Positions 25,301-35,749 of a DNA stretch of 64,000 nt are shown piece after piece. The notes beneath the pieces are model-generated. The model made no database searches. It was given only the letters and a program-made list of their open reading frames with translations, and was not told the origin of the DNA. The translations under genes were made by a program, and so were the position numbers. Origin of the DNA: Epiperipatus broadwayi (lineage: Eukaryota > Onychophora > Udeonychophora > Euonychophora > Peripatidae); contig JAQFVV010006221.1 in assembly GCA_028023455.1 (NCBI GenBank), forward strand, positions 3,671,166 through 3,735,165, read 5' to 3'. Each line of letters opens with the position of its first letter. Within the stretch, counting starts at the first letter, position 1.

Positions 25301-25813
25301 GGTACTAGTATCAACAATGGTACCATTCACTAGATGGTGCTGTCACTAGCCCCAAACAGTGAAATATACCATTGATGAGGCAAGGCTGTAATCACGTAAG
25401 TGAGTTATGCTAATTTCTTGCATTTCACACTCTTGGTAAAACACCCCATTGTAAAATTTTCATATTGATCAGTATTGAGCCTGTGATATTGTATAATTTG
25501 ATGGTGTGGAGATTTGAAGTGAATGTAGCATTTGAAATGCTATTTTTAAAATGATTGTATTACATTAAAATGATATAGTATTATGTCCCCAAAATTGTCA
25601 AACCAGCACAGTCTTGGGGAAGTGAATTTGGAAAGGTGTAAAATTAAGGTAAGTTTGTGTGTAAATGTGAATTTTTCTGTAGTCATGTTATTTGTGCAAT
25701 ATTAGTGAGAATAACAAAATGGTGGAATTGGCAAGGCAAGTTTTTAAGTTGTATAAACTGCCATGTACAGAAAAGGATGCTGTTGCCTTTCTGCAAAGGC
25801 CTGGTACTAGTAT
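25301..25813. mobile_element. 513 bp insertion with 9 bp target duplication
   Basis: Interrupts the right arm of the foldback; the left arm shows the empty site. The insert is bounded by ATGATTTTT at 25292-25300 and 25814-25822. Its ends are GGTACTAGTAT and CTGGTACTAGTAT, sharing the palindrome TACTAGTA, so the termini are short inverted repeats. Part of the interior, read from about 25720, gives KLYKLPCTEKDAVAFLQR, which loosely resembles the start of Merlin/ISXO2-like transposases, a group that makes 8-9 bp duplications. That protein resemblance is tentative. Confidence 0.6.
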
Positions 25814-26519
25814 ATGATTTTTTGAAAATTTGTTGTTCATTTTTAAATATCACTAAAGACTTTATTAGTAAAATAAATATAAAAAAAACTATTTTTCTCA
25901 TCAAAGTTCTCATACACTTGCAAGAATGGAAATGTTTATATTAATACAAAAAAATATTTCATTGCAAAATATGATCTATTAAAATCAGACAGTTTTCTCT
26001 TTCTTATTATAACCTAATAATTTAATGTTGAAGGGTTATGCATAAGAATGTTTGAATAAATTCATATTTTAACTGAGTGGAGCTTTCTTTTTTTTACAAT
26101 TTTTGTGCAGTTATATGATTCTAATAAAAAGTGATATAAGCATTCTCAAGACATCATTATAAATCATTATTATTCTATCTACTAAATTAAGTTATTGTAA
26201 AGCATATTTTCTTTTTTATATATAGTTAAAGTTATTTGGCAAATAAATACTGTTATTTTGAAATGTATCAAATATCCAACTAGAAATTTCCATAGATTCT
26301 TGTCTTAACATTACTGTTACTGCCTGATAGACATTCACCTATATTATAAACATTAAAAAAATGAAAATGTTTATTTCAGAATTTGTGTTTGCAAGTACAA
26401 TTTTGTTTATTTTATGTCTTTTATATTCTGTCCTAAAATTAAAATATCATTTTAAACTCTCTAATTACAAATTAACTCTACACTATTTTCTATGTATTAT
26501 TATGTTTGTAATTAAATTC

Positions 26520-27780
26520 CTATGCATTACATATCATTAAGTCTATGATGTGTTGTTTCATTTTCTACATTGTGCTTCAGGAATTCATTATTTTGATATT
26601 CACAATTTGTCATATATACAGATTATGAACTGTCTAGTTTAAAAATTTATCATGCTGTTTGTTTCACTGTTCACATTATATATGAGAGATATGCTTTATA
26701 CTAAATTTTCATTGCAAATTATTAAATACATCATATTCAGCTACGTATATTCACATGTATTACAAATCATTAAATCCAACATGTTTCTTTATTTTCTACA
26801 TGGTACTTTAAAAATTACAATGAAGTTTTAGGATCAAGTTTAGATGTGGATTTAAGGATCATTCTCCATAAATTATATGATTATTCCTGTTTGTTTTATT
26901 CTCTATATCATTTTTAATAGGCTTACCTTTTCTTTAGAAATATCTTAAGTTGCCATCATCATTTTCAACCATTATCAATCCACTGCAGAATGAAGGCCTC
27001 TTCATGTTCAATTAATATTCTCTAATCTCTAGCATTTCTTCTCCACATCATCCCAGCATCCTTCCTTATTTCATCCATCCATCTTACATCCAATCTCTTT
27101 CCAGATCTTTCACAATCTCTTGAAGTTTAAGATTTCAACTGTCAATCTATTATCATCTCTTTTAACAATATATCCAGTTCAATCCCATTCAATTCTTTTA
27201 ATGATGCCATATTTGTCTTTATATTGTTTTGTTTTATTTTGGAACTAACATATGCTACAAATTAATGAATATATCACATTTGTTTCATTATCTCTTAGTG
27301 CAATTTAGCATTTAAGTTCTACATGAAGTACTTATTCACTTTCTTTATGTAACACTAATTTTTATTAAGTTCATAGATGTTACAAATTAATAAAGATGTT
27401 TTGTATCTTTTTCTGTTACATTTAATTATTATTCACCAGTAAATTTTAAAGGCCAAATATTTATATTTTGAATTTCTATTATAAAATACAATGTCTACAA
27501 TATTTATCTTCATATTATTATATTTTAGTATTAATTTTATATGTTCTACAAATCATTTAATCTGTTATGCTTATTTTTTACATTATGTTTTAACGATTGC
27601 TTACTTGAAATTTAAAGACAAATGTATCCACTGATTCTGAATTGTTTAGTTATAAATTATTAAATTCATCATGTTTTTTCTACCCTTTAAGTTTCACTTT
27701 AACAATTATCTACTTTTGAATTTGAAATCAAGAAGTATGCATTTTTATGATCTTTATTGTACATTATAAGTTTATTGCAA
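26520..27780. repeat. Degenerate repeat array interrupted by a LINE tail
   Basis: A motif of the form ACAAATYATTAA.....CATG followed by T-rich sequence and TCTACATT.TG.TTTAA recurs near 26526, 26717, 26758, 27250, 27375, 27543 and 27648, at irregular spacing of roughly 40-170 bp. The copies are highly diverged. A LINE fragment (26965-27215) lies between the fourth and fifth. It may be an old satellite-like array. Confidence 0.4.
26965..27215 (-). pseudogene. LINE ORF2 C-terminal remnant
   Basis: The minus-strand frame reads RWMDEIRKDAGMMWRRNARD, then a stop, then EEAFILQWIDNG and a terminator. This is the familiar end of an endonuclease-reverse transcriptase LINE protein (pattern R-W-x-D-(E/D)-I-R-K...W...A-x-(D/N)-R...E-A-(F/Y)-x-x-Q-W). 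Upstream, a frame with RDCERSGKRLDVRW fits the preceding R-D-x-K-R-x-x-G-R-x-x-x-R-W segment. Truncated 5', with one in-frame stop; dead copy. A relative is at 40115-40345. Confidence 0.7.
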
Positions 27781-29520
27781 CCCACTATATGTATTTATTG
27801 AAATTCCATAAGATACAATGAATGTTAAAATTAATTTAAAAGAAAAAAAATAGAAACCATGTAATCATTATTTGTCATTAATCTGCTTTTGTCAATAAAA
27901 ATATTTATGTTGTCGCCCTCTAGTGGCAGCTTTTAGGCAAGTTCACCCTTGCACGGTAGCTACTTTGACTGTGACTTAGATGCTTCAATACCACTTATTG
28001 AGGATAAATAACCACACAGGAAACATTTAAGTATCTTCTCTTTATTATTTATAAAAAAAACAAAACATTTAAATCCATATATAATTTTAATTATCACTAA
28101 GTTAAACAACCACCATCAAGACAAACATGCTCCCAAAAAAAATTTACCTCACAAATTCAGTCATAGCCTCTCAAAGGAAGAGGGATACTCTTAAAAAGTG
28201 AAAACAACTCAAAAATCCCTAAATTCAAATTTCAGACAAACCAAAAGAAATAACTCTTCTTTACCAAAAAAAAAAACCCTTAAGAAAAAATCTGAAAAAC
28301 AAATAAAAATTAACTAGAAACAGATTTAAGCCTAAAACAATCTTCAATCGGCCCCAAACTCCATGACAATGATTTTACAGAGAATTTTCACCTCTAATCC
28401 AAAAAAAAATTAGATCCCAGATCAAAAACAAAAAATTATCCCCAAAACTAAAAATTGAAAATATAATACTTATAACAAACATCAACCAATCCCTCATAAC
28501 TCAATATCAAAATTAGATAACATTAATACCCCAAGTCAAAAAAAACCATATAAATACCATAGAAAATTTCAACACTATAATCTTGACCCAAAACTAGACT
28601 CCAACTTGAAAAACGAAAAAGTTATAGTCAAAAAACCAAACCAACTCACTTCACACTCACAACACGAAAAAACTAAATTCATACTCTAAGTTCTCAGAAC
28701 AAGTTGAGTGATCTAGATCAAAACAGAAGGTTATATATTTGACAGAAATTATCTATAATACCCACAAAAATCAGACTCCCACAAAAAACAAAAACAAAAA
28801 TCAAAACTAAACAAAACATAAATCCTCAAACAAAAAATACTCAACTAATCTATTTATTTATCAACCTAGGGGGACCAACTAAAATACTCAATACAATTTA
28901 TACCAATTCTAATTAACTAACTACATATAAACACAACTCCCTTTCAACCTCAAAAACAAACAATAGAATTTAAAAACAAACTAAAACACTAACACTAAAT
29001 AAAGATAAAAAAACAACCCAACCAATACTAATAATGGAAAATCAAACTTCAATCAAATTAAAACAAACACTCCAATCCAAAGACACACCTACTAACACCA
29101 ACTTCCCAAAAATTAAAAACAACACCACAAACAAACCAAACTCCCAGAAACCAAAACAAACAACACAAAACAAAAAGTAAAAAATATACAACATGGCAAC
29201 AACAATGATCCTTTCCAAACTTCAAAATTACATTCACAACCAAACACCAACAACCCCCAGAAAAAAAAACAATTAACAACTCAGGACATACCATCCATAC
29301 ACACATCTCCACCACAATTCTCATATCTAATAGCCTAGGAAACCACTAGCAATCAACCAACCAAAACTAACAATACACACAAACTAAGAAGACCCATACA
29401 ATAAATTATCAATTAAGAGAAAAAAAAAATGAAATTATAAAACATAAATAATAATTCTTCAAAAGAATAATAAAATAAAATCTTCTTTTCTTCAAAAAAA
29501 AATAATACTAACAACAACAG

Positions 29521-29729
29521 ATACAATCTCTTTATAAAATTAATACTCTACCTAATACTAAAAATTCTAATTTATAAAATAAAAAATAAAATATATCCAC
29601 ACAAAAACCCAACACCCCCCCACCCAACACCCCCAAACCACCCAACCCCCCCCCCCCCCCCAAACCCCAAACCCCAACAAACCCAAAACCAAACAAAACA
29701 CCAAAACAACACAAAAAAAAAAAAAAAAA

Positions 29730-29770
<41 letters not shown>

Positions 29771-29952
29771 AAACCAAACACAACAAAAACAAACACAAAC
29801 AAACAAAAACCCCACACACCAAACAAAAAAACCACAAACAAAACCACAATAAAAAAACAAAAAAAAAAAAAAAAAAAAACCAAAAAAAACAAAAAACACA
29901 AAAAAAAAAAACCAACCCACCCAAACAAAAACCAACAACCAAATCCCACATA
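29521..29952. repeat. G-free, almost A/C-only tract
   Basis: There is no G in these 432 bases. From 29597 to 29943 there is also only one T (29850), so ~347 bases are built from A and C. It includes a C run around 29646-29661 and A runs of up to about 39 around 29731-29769. The minus strand is correspondingly G/T-only, which creates long apparent minus-strand frames (29532-30101 and shadows) made of F, C, V, L, W and G. Those are not genes. Natural low complexity, strand-biased mutation and an assembly fault are all possible. Confidence 0.9.
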
Positions 29953-30071
29953 GAACAACCCATCAAACCAAAACACCACAACCCCATAATACCACTACAA
30001 AACCCCCCTACCCAAATAGAAACACACTTCCACACCAAGTAGATACACAAGAAAATAACACATCTACACAA

Positions 30072-31110
30072 TGTTGTCGCTTTCTTCCCTCCATCGACCA
30101 CCTTAACAACCTAGTAGACATACTTGACAGTTACGCAACAATGCATGGCCTCACATTCAACAACGAGAAGTCAGCAATATGGTCATTACTCACAGGAAAA
30201 CAAATTCCAGCCATGTTCAATGCCCAACCACAGAAGTTCTTGGGATTCCCTGTAGCAAAGTCCCACTCACTCATGAGACAGGAAATCCAAAACTCACTGC
30301 TGGGAAAAACACAAACCACAATAGCATCAATATCAAAAATTTACTTGTCCCTCTTTGGAAAGGTCGCATTACTAAATGCCATCCTGCTTCCCAAAATAAC
30401 CTACTACCTTACTGGATTCAACCCCACCAAAGGATTCATAAACAAAATAAACTCGGCATGCACCAAACTTTGCTGGGGNNNNNNNNNNNNNNNNNNNNNN
30501 NNNNNAAGACAATGCATAACCCCAGGAGAGAGAATGGTCTCTCACTCCACTCCATTGAAACAGTCAACCTACAAAGAACACACAATGTGCTTCACAAACT
30601 TTTTAAGGACAATGATGCCATTGAATGCCCACTACCTGTCGAGCCCACAGATAGGCCACCACCCTCTAAACAAAACAACTGGCTTCGACAATCAGGACTC
30701 TAATCCTGAACCATCTTTCAGCCAATGCAAGCCTATTCACAAGAAAACTCACATATTGGGAGATCTTCAATATTACACACCGCAGAGTTCCACTACTCTG
30801 CCACCTCCATATTACCAACCAAAGACTCATCAGCTAACGAAACACTGGCACCTTCCCCCAAAGTATGTTGACTTCCTCATTAAAGTAAATCTGGAAGCCC
30901 TTCCCACAAAGCCTTTCTCTACTATAAGAGAGGCTTCAAAAACTAGCAAGCACTGCGCACTCTGCCAGAGAGAAGAGAAACCACCAACCACCGCTAACGA
31001 CTGCCCAAGCTACAAAAGCCCAACAGCAAACGGAACCGATTCAGAACCAAACCCACAATCTTGCTCTGACCAATGTGATAGAACAAGGAACTTATGCACA
31101 TCTTAGACTG
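30072..31110 (+). pseudogene. LINE reverse transcriptase C-terminal remnant
   Basis: The frame upstream of the ATG at 30141 is open (LNNLVDILDSYATMHGLTFN), showing the ORF is a fragment. It continues NNEKSAIW, the L-x-F-N-x-x-K-(S/T) motif of reverse transcriptase, then KFLGFPV (the F-L-G box) and SLFGKVALLNAILLPKITYY, the G-R-x-x-L-(I/L)-N-x-x-(I/L)-L-P-K segment common in LINEs. After the N gap the frame shifts. Later, KYVDFLIKVNLEALPT followed by HCALCQREEKPPTTANDC fits the C-terminal L-x-x-L-P-T and C-x-x-C...(H)...C region, with the histidine replaced. Frameshifts make it non-functional. The clade is not certain. Confidence 0.75.
30479..30505. other. Assembly gap (27 N)
   Basis: A run of 27 undetermined bases inside the LINE reverse transcriptase remnant. 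The reading frame differs on the two sides, so the gap length is unreliable. Confidence 0.99.
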
Positions 31111-31552
31111 GCAACATTTGTGAACTTTACAATCTGGTCTCTTCGATGTAAGCTGGTCATAAGCAAGCTGAAACCCAAACATTGAGACGCCTTCTATCAT
31201 ATGCTGAATAAAACTCGCAAAACGACTTTTCCACAGCCACCTTAACATTGCAGAAAACACTGGGCCCTAGTTGATCTACCCAGGAAGAAGTACTCTAAGA
31301 TTACGCCTGAACACAACACCACAGAACTCTAAATACTGCATATAAATCATTGTAATAACTGTATAATCCATAGAACAATAGAAAACCAAGAACCATTGTA
31401 TAATTCCCAAAAAGTTTGAAAGAAAATAAAAAAATTATGTTCATGTTTACCTGTTCAATTTATCTTTATCATTTATTATTTTTGTTTAAAAAGTAGTATC
31501 ATTTAATCCATTTATTCCATTACAAAAAAAAATGAAATTTTGTTGGTTATTT

Positions 31553-31566
31553 GGGGGGGGGGGGGG
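31553..31566. repeat. Poly-G tract
   Basis: A run of 14 G in AT-rich DNA, about 120 bp past the A-rich end of the LINE. Comparable runs are at 21203-21214 (12 G), 35049-35060 (12 C) and near 60137 (9 G). Confidence 0.95.
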
Positions 31567-32910
31567 TTGTTTAATTAAAAAACTATTATTGTTGTTAATC
31601 AAATTAACTTTTAATTGTCCTTGAATAATTAAAAATCTTCGTTGCATAAGCTAAATAGTTCAACTTGTAAAAATTATCCATTCATTCTAAAATGTCTTAT
31701 TCTCTACACAACTATATAAATATTCATGCATTAGTCAAATAAACTATTTAGTAAACAACCACTTGGGAACTCTATTAAAAACTGGTTTTTGAAATGATTT
31801 ATTATCCTGAAAAGGGTTTATTTGCAATTTGAACTATATGAGGGGAAAGAAATAAAAGAATCTGATATAATCCAAATATTATTTAATGTACCAGATCACA
31901 TGTACTTTTGATTATTATTATTATTTAAAGTCCTGGTGGGAAAAAAATGAATGTTACCAATTTAAAGTATATTTCAATATTTAATTTTTAGTTAAAAATA
32001 AAATGTAATAATAAAAATAAAGACCTTTAAAGTATGTAAATTTAGAAATAAAACTTTAGTGTGAAATATATATAAACTCCCTGATTGAAAAATATTCTAA
32101 AAAGAATTATTATTAGACTGAGAATTGATTGAGAAACTCAGATGGGTGAAACTTGAATCTTTTCATACATGTTTGCATTTCAGTATAGTACAGATGTCTG
32201 AATCTTCTTTGCACTTTTGTTAATATTTGTCATATGATCAATTTGATCATTGTTCATCATATTAATAAACATATGAATGAGATATAAATGCTTACTTTAT
32301 TTATCATGGAGATGTGTATCCATTTAGATCATTATTGTGGTTATTTATTACTGTGCAGTAGATTAAAGTTTTGTTATGTGGCTATATGTTTTTATTAATA
32401 TGTTGAAATTTGGTTCAAAATAATATCCATCATTTGTTCTATGTTCTTTGATATTTTTGATATTCTTATTTGGAATGATTGTTTCAAGTGTGGCTTTACT
32501 ATGTTCTTGATTATGATGGCAAAGCAATTGTACAAAATCCTGTGTAGCAATTAATAAGAATTTATTGCTTGTATAATTATTAACTATAATATCCAGTATA
32601 CTTAAAATATAATGTCATATAAATGTTACATATCTCTATTCTATTCTTATACCCATTAACACAGCACCCAAACACATATTTTGTGCATACATAATTATAC
32701 ACATGCACACTAAAATAGTCTTAAAATGTATAAATATAAAGAAAATTGTAAATTTAAAAAGTATGAAAATATATTGACATTAAGATATGAAAATGATATA
32801 CTGGAATATATTTCTGCACAATAAATATTACAAATACAATAATTCCTTTATATGCTATATATAAATTAATGCATAAAAATGCAAGAAGCAAACAATTTAT
32901 TATTTTTTAA
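31567..32910. other. AT-rich sequence without recognised features
   Basis: No credible coding frame, RNA gene or paired repeat seen. Confidence 0.5.
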
Positions 32911-34130
32911 TAAGTATTATAATAACGTGAAAGCTAAACACCTTCAAACAGATACGCTTTAAACATGCTTACGTGACAGCCAATCAGATGGAATAATGAC
33001 ATCACATGGGACTCTAAATTCTAAAACACAAGCCAGAACTATTAGAAAAAGATGGGACCCCATCTTAATCTATGCCTCAATTATATTTAAATAAGCCAGA
33101 CTCAAGCATTTTGAACTAAGAGTGTGAAGCTTAAATACCTTCACATTTAATCCACTAAATATTATATATATATAAATTAACAACGCGAAATCATCCGATT
33201 TACAATGAAGCAATATTTTTAAAATCTAATGAAATGATATTAATAAATGTAAGTATATTAAGTTTAAGCGTAAACAGATATTATAATAACGTGAAAGCTA
33301 AACACCTTCAAACAGATATGCTTTAAACATGTTTTACGTGACAGCCAATCAGATGGAATAATGACATCACATGGGACTCTAAATTCTAAAACACAAGCCA
33401 GAACTATTAGAAAAAGATGGGACCCCATCTTAATCTATGCCTCAATTATATTTAAATAAGCCAGACTCAAGCATTTCGAAGTATATTTAGTGGATTAAAT
33501 GTGAAGGTATTTAAGCTTCACACTCTTAGTTCAAAATGCTTGAGTCTGGCTTATTTAAATATAATTGAAGCATAGATTAAGATGGGGTCCCATCTTTTTC
33601 TAATAGTTCTGGCTTGTGTTTTAGAATTTAGAGTCCCATGTGATGTCATTATTCCATCTGATTGGCTGTCACGTAAGCATGTTTAAAGCGTATCTGTTTG
33701 AAGGTGTTTAGCTTTTACGTTATTATAATATCTGTTTACATTTAAATTTAATATATTTACATTTATTAATATCATTTCATTAGATTTTAAAAATATTGCT
33801 TCATTGTAAATCGGATGATTTCGCGTTGTTAATTTATATATATAATATTTAGTGGGTTAAATGTGAAGGTATTTAAGCTTCACACTCTTAGTTCAAAATG
33901 CTTGAGTCTGGCTTATTTAAATAAAATTGAGGCATAGATTAAGATGGGGTCCCATCTTTTTCTAGCTTGTGTTTTAAAATTTAGAGTCCCATGTGATATC
34001 ATTATTCCATCTGATTGGCTGTCACGTAAGCATGTTTAAAGCGTATCTGTTTGAAGGTGTTTAGCTTTCACATTATTATAATATCTGTTTACGCTTAAAT
34101 TTAATATATTTACATTTATTAAGTATTATA
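32911..34130. mobile_element. 1.2 kb four-armed foldback element
   Basis: Four copies of a ~370 bp unit in the order direct, direct, inverted, inverted (about 32922-33281, 33282-33478, 33535-33735 and 33850-34110). Within arms, identity is very high (for example TGACAGCCAATCAGATGGAA, GATGGGACCCCATC, TAAGCCAGACTCAAGCATTT). The unit has a small internal palindrome, GATGGG-AC-CCCATC. The whole is bounded by TAAGTATTATA at 32911-32921 and 34120-34130, a candidate target-site duplication. The inner pair is separated by about 56 bp. No protein is encoded. The closeness of the copies suggests a young insertion or gene conversion between arms. Confidence 0.85.
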
Positions 34131-35749
34131 GTAAATACTAATAAAAATATGAAAACTTCATTAGAATATTATTACAATGAAGATTTTTACAGATAAAAGA
34201 TTAAATATTTTTTTTAAAAATATCATGTAATCAAGAAATTCTTATAACCAGTAATAAACAATCATCTTTAATGTTTTTAAAAGGTTCACTATCCACAAAC
34301 ACATAAACTATCTTCAACATTTTGATGAAATTTTATTCATTCTTGCCAAGGCTATGTATGGTGTCCCAAAGAACTATGGTATCTTAAGCAATATAAATAC
34401 TGTAATGTGAATTATTATTTTTTTATTAATTATTTTATCTGGTAATTATCCAATCATATGCAGAAAAAGTTAAAGTTATAAAAATCTTTATAGTTGATGT
34501 TATTTTATCAATTTGGATGTGAAAGTTTATTAATTTTGCGATTGTATCATTTCTTAGCTTGCTTAAAAAATAATTCTTATTATATAATTGTGATTTATTT
34601 AGGAGTCTTAGACAGATAAATAAAAACTGATATATTTTCTATATATTTGTGCTTATTTATTATGTATGGCCCTGCAGGAAGAGGAAGTGGCATGTATAGT
34701 TTTTGTTTATATATATATTGAATGATCAAATTTCATTGTTAAAATTTTTCCATAATACTGCTTTCTATATATAAAATTAAAAATATTTAATTTAAAACAA
34801 AATTGAAATAGACAGCTCACTATAAATAAAAATATTATTTAATACATCAATCTGGCTTTCATTCCTTAATGGAATCTTTTCAAGATATTTCTTTTTATAC
34901 AATCACATGACCAATTACCTTACAGCAACTCCCCCAATAGACATTATTTACATTACATTACAATAAATATAATCATTAAAATACACACATTAAATATAAT
35001 TAGTAAAATACATATATGTACATAAAAATGATTAAACTTATTATAGATCCCCCCCCCCCCATAATATATATATTTACAAATAATCTAAATAAAAAAACAA
35101 CAATAATAATGCATTTTATTTTTAAAATTGTAACTCTCAAGTTTCCAATAATCTAACAATGCCCATTTCCCCCTAATTGTACTGGACCTTTAACCATGTT
35201 TACACATTTATTTAATTTTTTTTTAATACACAACATCTCATAACATTTAGCATTGAAGTTATGAGATATAAAAGTTCTGAAGAAGATTGCTAGGGCAATC
35301 AAAACTGTAAACTCTCATTTAAAAAAAACTTGATTTGCAGTCTCTTTTTTCATCACAAAATATAGTAATGCCTACTCCTAAGCATTGGAATAGACTTAGC
35401 TCATATTTATCTTGTTCAGTTGACAGATTTTTTTAGCAAGGTGAACATGCATAAACAAACTCTTAGAAGCATGAAAAATTCTATACACAATTTTTAGGAC
35501 AAACCTAATAAATTAATCCTGACATTCAATCTGAACTTTAATCAAACATTTTCAGAAACTTTCCATCATTATAAACTATTAAATATAACTATGCAACAAA
35601 CCCTCTACAAGATACATCATTAGTTTTCTGCCTTCAGTGATCAAACTCTAAATAGCAAAAGTAAATCTTATAATTATACAGTGGGAATTCTTAACATTCA
35701 AAAAGATCTTAGTACTAAATTTGTTATTATATAATTCACTATACAAATT
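34131..35749. other. AT-rich sequence without recognised features
   Basis: Contains a run of 12 C at 35049-35060. No plausible gene or paired repeat. Confidence 0.5.

Larger units (their letters stand above)
23251..26122. mobile_element. 2.9 kb foldback carrying nested insertions
   Basis: Left arm (about 23251-24160) is the reverse complement of the right arm (about 24725-26122). Paired blocks include ATCATATAACTGCA, GAAAGCTCCACTCAGT, CTTTAGTGATATTTAAAAAT, GAGAATAAATTCTGTCTCA, TTTTATTTCTGACA and AAAAATGCATTGTTT. The left arm is interrupted by two SINE copies (23801-23877 and 23901-24005). The right arm is interrupted by a 513 bp insert (25301-25813) and by a ~100 bp segment (about 24800-24905) bounded by repeated AAAAATGCATTGTTT. 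No transposase is visible. Each arm serves as the empty-site reference for insertions in the other. Confidence 0.85.
27905..31440 (+). mobile_element. Non-LTR retrotransposon, G-depleted upstream part
   Basis: Extent is inferred. The coding remnant at 30072-31110 reads on the plus strand and is followed by non-coding sequence to an A-rich end near 31430. Upstream, 28040-30060 is very poor in G and rich in A and C, unlike the flanks. It begins after a segment of ordinary composition (GTCGCCCTCTAGTGG at about 27914). Whether the G-poor part belongs to the same element is likely from the shared compositional bias but not proven. I recognise no endonuclease or ORF1 in it. A 27-base gap of N lies at 30479-30505. 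Confidence 0.5.

Noticed and set aside
25657-25944. Overlapping ORFs of 95 (plus) and 76 (minus) codons
   Set aside because: They cross the boundary of the 513 bp insert into the foldback arm, so neither can be an original gene.
29532-30101. Long minus-strand ORFs (189, 135 and 123 codons) rich in F, C, V, L and G
   Set aside because: They lie over the A/C-only tract, where the minus strand has no C and hardly any A, so stop codons cannot form. Three overlapping frames are open at once, the hallmark of composition rather than coding.
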